Both the position numbers and the translations under genes were made by a program. A DNA stretch of 64,000 nucleotides from Papaver somniferum (Eukaryota; Streptophyta; Magnoliopsida; Ranunculales; Papaveraceae). The notes beneath the pieces are model-generated. The model did not search any database, was not told the DNA's origin, and worked only from the letters and a program-made list of their open reading frames with translations. The stretch covers positions 88,702,566 through 88,766,565 of the forward strand of contig NC_039359.1 of NCBI RefSeq assembly GCF_003573695.1, given 5' to 3'. Below, one piece after another: positions 35,501-47,153 of the stretch. How positions within the stretch are numbered: position 1 is the first letter of the stretch; each line of letters starts with the position of its first letter.

Positions 35501-36927
35501 TAGCATGGAGTTTTTCAAGAAACACAGTTTCTGGATTGTGGGTAATGGAACAAATATTCAAATCTGGAGAGATAATTGGATACAGGGTATACTCAACCCA
35601 CCAATACCAGCTTTTAGTGATGATGAGGCAAAGAGATTTTCTAAAGTCAGTGATCTAATAGATCATCAAATCAAACACTGGAAAGTCGACCTAATACGAA
35701 GACTTTTTACATCATCTGATGCAAAAAGAATTCTTCACACTAGAATTGAGACAAACTCTGACAGAATGGTTTGGACTCTAACAAGCAATGGAAAATTCAC
35801 TGTAAAATCAACATATAACAAGTTGGTGTATATCAAAACAAACATGCCGGAGATATATGATGCAGACACAGCGACAGTGTACAAGAAAATCTGGGGAATG
35901 AATAATCTACCAAGAGTCAGACACTTTATATGGAAGTATTTTAGTGATCTAGTTCCAAGTAATGAAAAATTGGCAATACCCATGCAATGCAGGGGTGAAA
36001 AATGCAAGATATGCAACCAAGGCATAGAAACAACATCTCATATCCAGTGGGAATGCCATTTCTCAATAGGAGTTCTATTATCTATCCCAGGAGCTAGTAG
36101 AAGTGTACAAATAAACAACAACTCTGTTAGTGCTTGGATCAGAAGTTGGTTTAAAGATGATATGAACAAACTAGATGAAGACTGGGTAGAAAAAATGGCA
36201 AACTCAGTGTGGGAAATCTGGAAAGCACGCTATAAGTTTGTGTTTGAGAATATTAAATCAAACCCAATACATGTAATCAATACCATTCAACAATTGAACC
36301 TGGTAACATGAAAGAAGATGAAAAACAAGAAAGAACCAGTTCACAGCAGCACAGTCGCTAGAAACAACTCAGTCCAAACTCGTTGGACACCACCTAACAC
36401 TCCATACTTTTCAACTTGTTGTGATGCAGCTTTTAAATAACAGATAAAAATCACTCAGGCATCGGACTAATACTGCGTAATTTTGCAGGAAAATTCGAGC
36501 AGGCAAAGTATGCCTATGCAGACAGATACTTGAACGTGGAACAAACTGAGTGCGAGGGATTGCTTCAAGCTATGAAGTGGGCTGAAGAACTCAACTTACA
36601 ATAAGTAATTTTTTAGTTAGACACACAAATTGTAGTGGAGGCAGTAACTCAAGATCTGGAGAAAGCGTCTTGGGAGAATTTTTCAATTATCTTAGAGATT
36701 AGAAACATACTTAGCAACCATCCACTATGAAGGTGCAAGTTTATTAGAAGAAAATGTAATAAGCCAGCATACTTTCTGGTTAACCACGCTAGAATCTTTA
36801 AAGTTTGTAAGACTTGGCAAGATTTTCCACCATCTTTCATTGCCAGTGTAATCTGGGAGGATGCATATTTTGCACCCCCAGCACATTAAGCAATAAAATT
36901 TTATGGTTTTGCATTATAAAAAGAAAG
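32510..36927 (+). mobile_element. L1-type LINE inserted in LTR copy B, 5'-truncated and degenerate
   Basis: The sequence leaves the LTR at about 32510 (after GTGTTATTTCTTA) and rejoins it at about 36928 (AATCCAACCTTTGGTTG). It contains the ORF2 domains of a plant L1 LINE but no ORF1, so the 5' end is truncated. AATAAA near 36891 lies close to the 3' end. No clean target duplication was identified. Confidence 0.8.
32546..36600 (+). pseudogene. LINE ORF2: endonuclease, reverse transcriptase, zf-RVT, RNase H (broken)
   Basis: Domains in order: APE-type endonuclease (IIAWNCNGFANKETRNY from ~32763, FLQETKI, VYGSP, then LGFHGNPFTWTSNK and LGSDHCPI after a frameshift near 33245). A reverse transcriptase follows (34102-34875: LIPKT, PIALCNSTYKMITKI, RGIRQGDPLSPYLF), with the catalytic box read as FAHD instead of FADD (His codon 34828-34830). 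A zf-RVT domain comes next (35277-36050: VRHFIWK and CKICNQGIETTSHIQWEC). Last is an RNase H remnant (~36460-36650). Several stops and shifts (near 33532, 34875, 34916, 35198, 35408 and 36600) break the frame. Intact, this protein nicks DNA and copies the LINE RNA at the break. Confidence 0.88.
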
Positions 36928-37200
36928 ATAATCCAACCTTTGGTTGTTGATATAAATTGATTGATTATTGAACATTGGGCTTTGGTACTGTTTAACTTGT
37001 TTCACATAATAATCAGGCTCGCGGATTTCTATCTGTTTGATTTGCTGATTGCATTGTGAAACAAAAATACAACTCTTGGATATATTTCCATTGATTGAGT
37101 CTGACTGTCTAGTTGATTCTCTTGGAGTTATATTGGAGTTTTTCATACAGATTGCCTAAACGAAATATTGGGTGTGGTTGTTAGCCCCCCGTATTTTCAA

Positions 37201-37216
37201 TTGGTATCAGAGCAGG
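37201..37216 (+). other. Primer binding site (initiator tRNA-Met type)
   Basis: TTGGTATCAGAGCAGG begins two bases after the LTR end. TGGTATCAGAGC is complementary to the 3' end of plant initiator tRNA-Met and is the usual primer site of plant Copia elements. It fixes the 3' boundary of LTR copy B and the plus orientation of the element. Confidence 0.92.
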
Positions 37217-37265
37217 CAAATACGTTTAAGACCTCATAAGTCTGTATTTTTAGCAATCTGACTCT

Positions 37266-38727
37266 ATGTACATAAGTGATATCTCAGTAAACGTATCACC
37301 AGTCTTCGATGGATTAAATTACTAGAAAATTGATATGCGTGCCTTTCTTCAAGCGCGTGATTTTCAATCATGGGTTTTTGTTGGTAATGGTTGCAATCCT
37401 CTAATGGTTAGAGTAGACAGTGCATCTATTGCAAAGGATATTGGTAGATATGAACCAAACGAGATTCTCGCTGCAAAGCAAAATTCTGACAGTTTAAATG
37501 CTATCGTTTATGCTACTACCCCAGATCTTCAGCACCACGTGACTACGTGCACTCGGTCTAAAGATGCTTGGGATATCTTAAAACTGTATTCGAAGGGAAT
37601 ACCTCTGAAAAGGAAGCTAGGCTTCAAAATCTAAATTCTGATTGGGAAAACCTTCGTATGACTGATGAACATTCATTTGATGAGTTTAATCACAAAGTGT
37701 CTGAAATTGTTAATGCATCTTTTGCATTGGGTAAGACTATTCCTGAAAAGGACATTGTGATGAAAATTCTCAGATCATTACCAGCCAAATACGACTCTAA
37801 GAAACATTCCATCGTTGAAGTAAATAACCTTAATACTTAATCCAGAAATACTCTTTTGAGAATTTAAATATCTTGGATCATGAGCATTCATCTAAATATG
37901 GAAAGGATATTGCTTTGAAAGCAGAAAATAACGTAAAATTGCTTGAAAAAAGTAAATGCGTTGGCAACTCTATGGATGATCCTATTGATACTGATTCGTC
38001 AAACGAAGATCTTGATAACTCAGTTTCTTTGATCACAAGACAGTTTAGAGATCTTCTTTTGAAGAGAAGTAAACGGTTCGTTAGAGATAAACCTAGATCA
38101 TCAATTAAACCTCATGACCGTATTCCTCCTAAAAACAGGGATACAATCGATACTAATGATGAGGATATGCCTCAGTGCTTCAAGTGTAAAGGTTTTGGTC
38201 ATTTTGCCTATGAGTGTCCAAATCGTAGAAAATACACTAGGAACAAAGGTCTTGCTGCAACTCTTGATGAAATGTCTGATCACTATGATTCAAATGAAGA
38301 TGAAAAATCAAGTGTTACTCTCCTTGCTGAAAATATTAATTTTGATAATTGTAGCAATACTCACGTCAATCTTGATATTTTTCTTGGAGAAACTTCTTCA
38401 ACTATTTTGGAGGATAAAATGGATTTTTCTCTGTTTACTGGAAATTCTATTTCTAATGTTTCAGGTACTACATATTGCCTGGAAGCTTGCTCCGTTATGA
38501 TGTCCGAACGATCCCCCACTTTGATATGTTCTTACTTTACTATTAAGGGTCACAGACTCTCTAGTTGTTTCAAGTACAAGCATAAAGTAAGATATGTCAA
38601 CAAACTTCAGCGGAGAGCAAATCGATTAGAAAACAAGCTTAAACTTGTTCAGAAGTCGGCTGAGTTGTTTAAACTCGACTCTTCTCCAAAGAAGTTAATT
38701 TCTAAAGAAAAAGTTAGACCACTATAG
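37266..38727 (+). pseudogene. Copia-type gag (UBN2-like) with CCHC knuckle; no pol follows
   Basis: The frame starts at ATG 37266 (MYISDISVNVSPVFDG). TAG at 37323-37325 stands where a Trp is expected (NY_KIDM). It continues with DFQSWVF and SKDAWDILK, shifts frame near 37600 (ARLQNLNSDWENLRM, FDEFNHKVSEIV, ILRSLPAKYDSK), then breaks at 37840 and reopens at 37873. A CCHC knuckle (CFKCKGFGHFAYEC, ~38175) and a second Cys/His-rich motif (CSYFTIKGHRLSSC) follow. The frame closes at 38727, again where a Trp codon may have been; related coding ends by about 38826. Gag would package element RNA. Protease, integrase and reverse transcriptase are absent between here and the 3' LTR, so the element is of the gag-only, non-autonomous type. 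Confidence 0.85.
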
Positions 38728-40186
38728 AAAAGAACATGGTCTGAACATTCTGTGAAATGGGATTTTAGGAACTCTTTCCAAAAAGTTCATGGTGGACAGA
38801 TTATTATTCACCACAACACAACTTAATTGTGTTGGTTGTGCATCTTGTCTCAAGTTCCTGATCCCAAAGAGACAAGAGTTAAGCACTTTCAGGTCTTAAG
38901 AAAAAGAAGAAAACAAATTTGTTTGTTTTTTTGTTTTTTGTTTGGGTTTCAGTTGATCTTTTGATATCCTAGATTGGTATTGAAAAGAGGTTTCCATGTT
39001 TGTTCATTAAAAGAGGGGTAAAATTGAAAATTCTACCTTCTTTAGGATTGTGAGTTGTGCGCACGTGAATCTTCTTATTTTGTATAAATTTTTTGTAACC
39101 CTACATTCCTTTTTCCTTCCCTGAAACTCTTTTTATCACAAGTTTGCTTGTAGAGCTTGCTTTGTGAATTTCTCTCACAAACCCATATTTGTATGGAGAC
39201 TCCAAGCATTATGACTTCTGATGGAAAATAGGTTAATATGATTGTTAAACCATCAATCATGAAGGAAAAAGATAAATCTCCGTTACCCTCATAAAAAAAA
39301 GGAATGTGAGGAAACCAAGGGTTGTCCCTTCAAATCTTCAGAAGTTTTCTGGTGTTCTTGAAGGGTTGAAAGAAACAAGAAAGGAGATGCAGCAAATAAA
39401 GGCTATTATTTTTAGGAAACTTGAAATTCAGAAGGCCCTGGTTCGGCATCAGTCAAGAAGGTTTGTTGAAATTGACTCATATCTTCATGAACCCTATGTT
39501 CCAATGGCTGTTGACGACAAGGAGTTCGGGGACGATAAAGAATTTTTCAAAGGTCTTAATGTCAAGGAAACTTCTTATGAGAATTTATTCTTGTTGTTTA
39601 AGAAGGAGAACTAGGTTTGGAATAGCAATTATTGTGAGTACACATAGCAATTACCAACGATTTTCATCTTGCAATGTTTTTAGATTTATTTATTTAAATT
39701 CTAAAATTTATTTGAAAGATGATTTTGCAATATTAATCTTTATTTTTTTTATGTATTGCAAAAATAATTTTATGGGATATGTGTGTTTACGTCCGTGAAC
39801 TATGATTGTCCAATATGAATCAAAAGTTAAGTCTATTTTATGTGTTTATGCAAATACTGATGGAAAATAGAATGAACTTTTATCATTATGAAAATATTGA
39901 TGAAAATAGAATGAACCTTTGTATATTCAGCAATATTGATCTTTCCATGATCCACTTCTATGCGAAAGTACTGTGCGGCTCCGGAAGTTCTCTTATGTAA
40001 AGAATTTACGATTATATTAATCATGGGTTCTCTTGTGGTTAATTTAATTGAGTTTTCTGGATACAAATTCATGTATCATGTAATTTGTTGATATCCAAAG
40101 AAATCCTTCTTTTCTTGCAAAAGTAAGGTCGCTCTTGTTGTTCTCTCGGGAATGACAATTTATGGGGGAGAGTTCTTAATTGCCAA
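38728..40186 (+). mobile_element. Copia-type internal 3' region, copy B
   Basis: This non-coding and small-ORF region lies between gag and LTR copy C and parallels copy A (28826-30353). The stretch ATTTATGGGGGAGAGTTC (40159-40176) just before the LTR is the likely polypurine tract. The region contains no protease, integrase or reverse transcriptase motif in any frame. Confidence 0.7.
39193..39614 (+). CDS. Conserved small ORF of the gag-only Copia family, copy B
   Basis: A short leader peptide (METPSIMTSDGK at 39193, then TAG) precedes a 102-codon open frame to 39614. No ATG opens that frame: its first codon at 39306 is GTG where copy A has ATG. The protein has a basic start (RKPRVVPSNLQKFSG), a charged helical middle (LKETRKEMQQIKAI..LEIQKALV), then HQSRRFVEI, LHEPYVPM, DDKEFGDDKEFF and SYENLFLLFKKEN. 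Copy A at 29138-29568 conserves all these blocks. It lies between gag and the 3' LTR, where autonomous Copia elements have pol or env-like genes. No known domain was recognised and there is no signal peptide or membrane segment. It may be an accessory protein, or a remnant of a longer ORF. Confidence 0.5.
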
Positions 40187-42929
40187 TGTTAGAGCATAGA
40201 TCGGTTCAACCCACCAAGCGTTGATATGTCAAGTTTGGTTGTCATATTTTAGTGAATCAAAACTCATCTAAGAGTCGCTTGATTATGTACTAGAGACAAC
40301 TTCGTATATGTTAGACTAGAAAGTCTAGGATTATGAGACATACAAGACGCCATCATCCTTCCTCTTGAGGTTAGTAATATTAAATTGAACTGTTTCATTC
40401 CTAATATGTCTTTCAGGTCGTGCTATATGGAAAACATAACTGCGAAAATGTGAATGATTATACTCTAGTAGTGAGACATGATCACATGATCATAGTGTTA
40501 AGGAATTAGGATACGAAGTATAATTATTAATTATCTTTTTAACTTTGTATATATGACATCAACATAATCGTATGAATGCTATTGTGATTATGTGTATGGG
40601 TAAAGGTGAAGATTTCATCACAGGAAACAATGTTTACATTTGTTTAAAGAAAGTATATTCATGAACTTGTTTTATGAATCGAAAGGGAAATCGCTAGGCT
40701 TATTGGTATTGTTATTCATTGCATATCTTTAGATTACCAATATGTGTGAGTTAGTAGAACCGATAATTACTTGTTATGTATCTTGGTATAACTAATCACA
40801 ATGTCTGACTTATAATTTGGTATGACTTTTATTAGTGGAACCGATCCTAAGTAATCCCCTGAGATGGTATGATCGATATATGGTGTGACCGATCACAAAA
40901 GAGTTGTGTAATCGATCCTTGTAATTTTTTAACCGGTCCTAGTAATTGGTGTAACCGATCCTAGTGACTTGTGTAACCGATTACAAGTAATACCATGAGT
41001 ATATGGTAACCGATCCTGGTAATTGACGTAACCGATCCTGGTAACTGATGTAACCGGTCCTAGTAACTTGTGTGTTCGATCACAAGAAAACCATATTAAG
41101 GTATAACCGATCCTTGTGTTTGGTAAAACCGTGAACCCATGATTAGTGAATTGATATTTGATCAATCACATAATTGTCTTGGAATACATATGAACCAATT
41201 CTAAACTTATTTGGAAGTGTGGTATAATCGATTCCAAGATTGTAAATATGAAAGAGGATTTACAAATAAAAGATGGCAACAAGTACTTTGAACACGAACA
41301 ATAACTCTTATCTTTTATTGTTCAAAGTTACTCCTTAATTACTCAAGGAGATCCTGTCCGAAATAAATTAAGAATCTTTTAATTAGGTTGTTAGTTTTAT
41401 ATGCTTTAATTACCAGCAATTAAATGCATATCTCTAGAAAATAAAAATTGGTAATGTGCATTTACTAATTGGAGATTTTCTTGAGAGATTTCGGAAATAT
41501 TGGACAAAGCATTTCTAGTAATTATGAAAACCGATTTTGGGCATTTATTGCATATCTTGAGAATATTCGGTTTTAGAAATTCCTTGGTGTCCAAACATCC
41601 TTGGTCTATAAATACCCAAGTTTTCATTTCTAGCAAACTATCCTAAGAGCTAGGAAAACTTCATCTTTTTGTTTTTTCTGGTGGAGCTATCTATCTGGAG
41701 AGGAAAGTACCTTAATTAGGCGAAATCTCTTACGACCGCTCGTTTAAAGACTTCTGTGGGATCATGAAGCTCTACGAGTACCGTTGGTGGGAAACTAGAT
41801 AATTGCAGTTTATTTTAGTTTTCGATTGGTTTGATTGACTAACGGTTGTTGAACTTTGATTGCACCTAGTTTGTTTATCCTTGAGAATCTTCTCTTCTGA
41901 TATAAGATTCACTCAAACTAGATCAAAGTGTCGACGAGATATTTTGAATTGTTTGTAGATCTAAAGACATATTGTGATAATCCGTTGTTAACTGACTCCG
42001 TTCTGTGTGTGATTGATTACAAGAGATTCAAGTAATGTTATGCAGGTGTTTATTGAAGATTAAAGAATATTTGAAGACAAAGAAGATTTCTTATTTGGTT
42101 TCTATATCTTTGGGTGTACACAAACCTTGATCGGTTGGGATCCAACTAGAATCGGATTTATTCGATTAATTAGTTGCATAAGATCGGTAACACCTAATAG
42201 TTCTCTTGAGACTATTTTGATTGTTACAAATCCGAATCTTATTACTTCGGTAGTTGAAGATTGGATTGATCTAACCAGGCAAAGGAGTTTATTTGTTAAA
42301 AGAAAGAGCCTTTGTATATGATTTGAGATATCTTCATCTGAAAGAATTACCAAACAGATTTGTTGTTCCTTAACTGTGTGGAATACGATCCAAAGGAATT
42401 GTTCCAGTGCGTGCACTTATTGAATGTCGGAAGCGCATGGATACTGAATAAAGTAAGTGAAATAGGTTTGGTTGCTTGGGCTCAACTATACAAAGTTGGT
42501 TTAAACTTTCTATAGCGGCTTAATTCTGAGAATATTCAATTCTGGACTTGGTCCCGCGGTTTTTCTGCATTTTCGGTTTCCTCGTTAATAAAACTTCTGG
42601 TGTCCGTGTTATTTATTTTTCGCATTATATTTGTTTGTATAATTGAAATATCACAGGTTGTGCATAGTTCAATCAATTGGTAAATCCAATCTTTGGTTGT
42701 TGATTGAAACTTGAACATTGGTCTTTGGTACCGTTCAAGTTATTTCTCATATCAATCAGGCTCACAGATCTCTATCTATTCGATTGCAGATTGTATTGAG
42801 AAATTGAGATATAGCTCTTAGATATATTTTCTTGATTGAGTCTTTCTGTCTCCTGGAATTATATTGGAATTAATCCATACATATTTCCGAACAAAATATT
42901 GGGTGTGGTTGTTAGACCCCGCTTTTTCA
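40187..42929 (+). mobile_element. Copia-type LTR, copy C (divergent subfamily)
   Basis: It starts TGTTAGAGCATAGATCGG (40187) and ends GGTGTGGTTGTTAGACCCCG..TTTTTCA (42929), about 2.74 kb. Its first ~60 bp and last ~400 bp clearly match copies A and B (for example CTGGACTTGGTCCCGCGGTTTTTCTGCATTTTCGG near 42542). The middle does not: the GTATGCGTAC repeats are replaced by a CCGATCC repeat block at 40830-41130. It serves as 3' LTR for the gag-only element but is not a direct twin of copy B. Confidence 0.75.
40830..41130 (+). repeat. GTAACCGATCCTRGTAA short tandem repeats in LTR copy C
   Basis: At least nine variants of GTAACCGATCCTAGTAA(C/T)TGGTGT, about 25 bp each (for example near 40944, 40969, 41008, 41028, 41049 and 41103). 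They are separated by related CGATCACAAG units. The block occupies a similar position within the LTR to the GTATGCGTAC repeats of copies A and B. Confidence 0.75.
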
Positions 42930-45408
42930 ATAACAGAGACAAAATAACTATGAGAAACCATTGAAGTATTTTAAAGACCACAAGAAGTATCTCGAGAAGA
43001 AGTAATAAAATTACTTGAGTTGGTCTAATAAGGAAAATTGAGTTCATCAAAGTTCACACTAACAAAAATATAAATCTTGTTTGTGGTCAAATCATAATAC
43101 TTGTATCCTTTATGAAGTGGACTATAGCCTAGAAAAATACATTTTGTAGACCTTGGACTTAACTTTTCTTTTCTAAAAGTTTCTAAGTTTGGAAAGCGAC
43201 AACAACTAAACACTCTCATGAAAAAATAATCAGACAAGGAATTGAGTAGCATTTCATAAGGAGATGAGAAGTGCGGAACCTTGGACAGTAATCTGTTTAT
43301 GATATAAGTAGCAGTTAACAAAGATTCGTATCAAAAAGACTTAGGAAAATTAGCTTGAAAAAACCAAATATTTTCCACTTATGTTATATGTCTATGTTTT
43401 CACTCAGCCAACCTTTCTCATCTATAAAAGTCTTGAACTGTCCTCGTACAAGTTCAAGTGCACTTTAACACTAAAAGAATTTAATTAAAGTATTTTTGAA
43501 GTACTGAAAACATACAAGACTTTCCGACCAACACTTCATAGGATAAATCCAATGATATCTTGAATAATCATCAATGATTATAATGTAATATTTGAACACA
43601 ATAGAACTTGAAATTGGTGTTGGTCCCCAAATATCAGAATGTACCAAATAAAAAGGTGTGTAAATTGTAGCTTGTGATTCTTACCCATCTGACATGCTTC
43701 ACATAAAAAAGAAGTAGATTCTGAATTCAACTGAATGAAAGAAGTACAAGCAATCTTTCCTAGAATCATATCAGAAGTGTATCCTAATATTTTTTGCCAA
43801 AGAAGTAAGACCATGCATTACAAATCATTCTGAATATTACCCTCAGCAAGTACTCTTCTATTTCGAACACACTTAATCTCGATCCCCTATCAAAAAAATC
43901 AATAGATGTTCTATTATCCTTAGTGAACTTAGCAAGTGACAAAATATTATGTTTGATTGTAGGAACATATAACACATTATCTAAAAGAAACTGACTGTTA
44001 TTTGTGTCAAGAATAACATTGCCTGATCTTTCTAAGCATAATGCCATCACCAATCATTAATTTGTCAGAACCATTATAGTTTTTTGAATCAACTAGTAAA
44101 TTCTTATCTTTAGTCATATGACTAGTTGCACCAGAATCAGGCAACCACACAAAAGCAACATTAAGATCAGAAACAGAAACATAATTTGCTTGAATGGCTT
44201 GAAAATCTTGTTGAAGAGAATTAGAAGCACCTTCCCCACTAGATGATTTATATGTAGTAGAAGTATGTGATGTACTAGAATTTTTATTTGGTATATATCT
44301 AAAATGACACATATTAGATATATGACCCAGATTCTTACAAATCTGACACTCAATCTGACTAAAATCATTAGGTTGATTCTTGTTCTTGGTATTTTTATGA
44401 GATTTAGAAGTAAAAGTATGTGATGAGCTATTACTATAAAAAGAAGAATTATGTGATTCAATAACTGTGACATTTTCAATATCTTCTGCCTTTAACCATT
44501 GCTCATGATGGAGAAGTCTAGAAATAACATCACTAAGCGAAAATTCAGTTTCCTTACTCTATGGAGTGATAACAAACAACATGTATTGTTTTCGTAAGCC
44601 CATAAGTGCATACATGACAATATCTGACTCATCTATTCTATCACCAATGTATTATAATGAATCAGTGACAGTATTTAACTCATCAAAATAAGATAAATTT
44701 GTTACCTCTTTCAATAGAATAAAGTTGACTCTTGAGAAAAGATTTTTTGGCCGAGAATTGTGAATAAATTTCCACTGCAAGTAAATCCAAATCTCTCTTG
44801 CTGCAGTAACACCAATAACTCCTCTAGAAATTGAGTCATCAAAAGTTGCATCAGACAAGACATCATGAACGTGTTCATTTTGCGCAAATGAGTAAACAAT
44901 GTATTTAAAATCTAAGCACCATCAAAATCTGCAAATTCCATTAGACAATTACTGGATCCATCAATAAATACTTCAACATCTGTAGTAATCAGAATGAACT
45001 CAAATTGGTTTTCCCAGATTAAGTAATTTGAACCATCATCTTTAAGTTTAACTGAAACAAAGATTGTGATATTATGAAAAAAAATGCTGAAGAAGTAGAC
45101 ATGATTGAGAAATCCGAGATCTGATAAGAAATTGATAGATAATTTTGATGAGGAAAAACAATGTGAGAACAAGATTTTTAAAAGATAAAAGATATGATGA
45201 AAATCAATTCAAGATTTCAAGAAGTGAAAAACAGGAATGAAGAAATTAAAAAACAGAAGATGAAAAGAAGAATCATAGTTATTTTGAGTGATTGTATAAT
45301 GTGGTTATAGAAATTTTGAGAAGTAGTAGCTGCAGCGGGAAATTTTACGGAATGATGGATCAAAAAATGATAGAAGAATTAAGATCTTCTTTGAATATCT
45401 GATATCAT
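42930..45408 (-). mobile_element. Second Copia element, minus strand, truncated in pol
   Basis: Read on the minus strand from a primer-site-like TGATATCAG (near 45407-45399, a variant of TGGTATCAGA) through gag, protease and integrase. It is cut at 42930 by the end of LTR copy C, with no reverse transcriptase left. The LTR should lie at 45409 upwards (ends ..AAATCTATCA just before the primer site); its outer end was not fixed, and the AT-rich stretch to about 45700 is a candidate. Confidence 0.75.
42935..45172 (-). pseudogene. Copia gag-protease-integrase pseudogene
   Basis: Minus-strand order: gag start (SVKLKDDGSNYLIWENQFEF, ~45060-45000) and gag middle (44860-44650). A CCHC knuckle follows (CQICKNLGHISNMCH, ~44350-44305), then the aspartic protease motif LPDSGATSHMT (~44145). 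GAG-pre-integrase comes next with a Cys/His pair (FLCEACQMGKNH, ~43700). Last is the integrase C-terminal part (TATYIINRL, PHFSSPYEML, RSTKCIFLGYSPLHKGYKYYD, 43320-43070). Frames change at least four times, and the integrase core residues between 43580 and 43330 are not readable. Order and motifs identify a Copia (Pseudoviridae-like) retrotransposon. The rest of pol has been lost. Confidence 0.85.
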
Positions 45409-45729
45409 GATAGATTTTCATATTAAAAGGGTTAAAAGTTTTTTATTGAATGATTTTGATTAAAAAAATACAAGGACAGTAGCAGATAGTATTTATTTAG
45501 AAATAGCATATTTAGACAAAATCTGTTATAACAGCTGTATTACTTTCTCAGACACATACATGTGTAAAACACACGTTTACAGACTCATGTGCGACACACA
45601 TTTACATTTATTCAATCTCACTCTAAGATTGACATTTTTTCTGCTTCTAAGCACACATCCAAGTTTACTGAAGGTAATAAATGGCCCAACACAAATCAAA
45701 TCCCTAGTAAGAATAGAAACCGAACCTCA

Positions 45730-46188
45730 ACTGCATGTAGTAAATCTTCATTTATAGTCATTAGCGCTTTCATTTCTTGTTGATATGCAATTCCACAAGA
45801 TTTTAGTTCCTGAATTTCACTGCTGAACTCTTTCAATGCAACTACAACAAGTTCCAATTTATTTTCTAGTTCAAATTGACCTAAAATGAAGAGTTAACAA
45901 GCTCATTTTAGTAAATATTTAGAAGAATCCTAACAAAAAAGGATAACAGAAGGAAAAAAAACTCAGAAAAATCAATAAGAAAATTTCTTCCTCATCACCT
46001 CCTTGAGGCTTCTGTGAAGTTTCTGAAGACGAATCATCACTAGTTTTACACAATTTGGAACTTGGTTTCTCCTCCATCAACCACTGATAGAGCTCCACAA
46101 TTTTTTTTTCTATAACTTTGTTCCCCCTCTCTCTGTTTCCATACAACCTGGCAAAGTGGAGTGTGAGTGACTCGTCACTAAAATCCAA
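45730..46188 (-). other. Two-exon coding-like segment of unknown function
   Basis: Exon-like piece 1 (46188 down to about 45990) reads MDFSDESLTLHFARLYGN, then IEKKIVELYQWLMEEKPSS and an acidic Ser-rich tail. Piece 2 (about 45879-45730) follows a TTTTAG acceptor and reads QFELENKLELVVVALKEF, SSEIQELKSCGIAYQQEMKA and LMTINEDLLHA, strongly helical. Codon patterns and the splice site suggest a real, possibly truncated host gene or a gene piece carried by an element. No known family was recognised. Its upstream side (46189-47153) shows no gene, only AT-rich sequence. It may be a captured fragment. Confidence 0.35.
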
Positions 46189-47153
46189 ATTATATACACA
46201 TGTCGTTAGGACTGGGATATGATAATATAACCCAAATTTTCATTAAATCATCACCCAAACGCAGAAGGTTTTGTTCTAGAGATTATGATAACCTCGAGTG
46301 AGTCTTACGTCGCTGTTACAATCCCTTACCAAACGAACTTACTTATCTGTATGATCCACACGTATCTGTTAACCATTGGTGTTTCTGTTTTCTATTAGAC
46401 GTCTCTCACGCTCTTGTACTCATTGTCCCACAAATAAGTAATTTCGTTTGGTATTTGCACAATTTTCAAGGAAACATAAAAAAGAATAACATTTTTGTGT
46501 ATTTTCGTTATCACCCATATGATTTAAAATTTCGAATTAACATATTTACCGATATTTATAAATACGACATGACTAGAACTTTCCTAGAAAAAACCTAAAC
46601 AATGAGTATAAACATGACTATTAAATTCTTTATGTTTCTTAGAGAAAATTTTAACAACACTTTAGTGAAGATTATTAGAAAAAATAACATATAGATACAA
46701 AGTATCACTTGTAAGAATGTTCTATTTTCTTGAATATAAGACGTATGTTTTTATAAATAATGTAAGAGGGTAAAGGTTTATATAAGTTTATTGACCATTA
46801 TCTTTAATAATAATACTGAGTAAAGGAACTCTATCATTGTATAATGACGTCCTGAGAGATCTTCATTTCTGCTGCAACTCACCATAAATAACGATTTCTT
46901 AGTATGTTTTTTCTTCATTCATTTCATTAAAAGCTTCATTTAATTCTTATTTTATTTTTTATATCTGTATCAACAACTCATTACGAAAGCTTAACATCTA
47001 AAATTCTATTAAATCAAGTCTGAAACATAATTCCTATAAATTTGAAAGACGATAACTAACTTATATGGAAGTCTCTCGCTCTCCCATTACTAAAAAAAAA
47101 TCAAGGTTTATGTTTTTTTTTTTTGGGTGGATCTATTTCTTGCACTCCGCAAT
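46189..47153. other. AT-rich interval, no gene recognised
   Basis: No coding frame, RNA gene or TE end was supported here. A T-rich run near 47110-47125 precedes LTR copy D. Confidence 0.5.

Larger units (their letters stand above)
30354..37199 (+). mobile_element. Copia-type LTR, copy B (interrupted by a LINE)
   Basis: It starts TGTTAGAGCAGTGCTCGG (30354) and ends GGTGTGGTTGTTAGCCCCCC..TTTTCA (37199). An LTR end is confirmed by the primer site at 37201. Without the LINE (~32510-36927) it is about 2.4 kb. It aligns with copy A, and its first ~250 bp align with copy D at 47154. It contains GTATGCGTAC-type repeats at about 30990-31245. Compared with copies A and C, ~60 bp of LTR is missing at the LINE insertion point. 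Confidence 0.8.

Noticed and set aside
37201..37216. tRNA-like sequence TGGTATCAGAGC
   Set aside because: It is the LTR primer binding site; no cloverleaf or tRNA gene body surrounds it.
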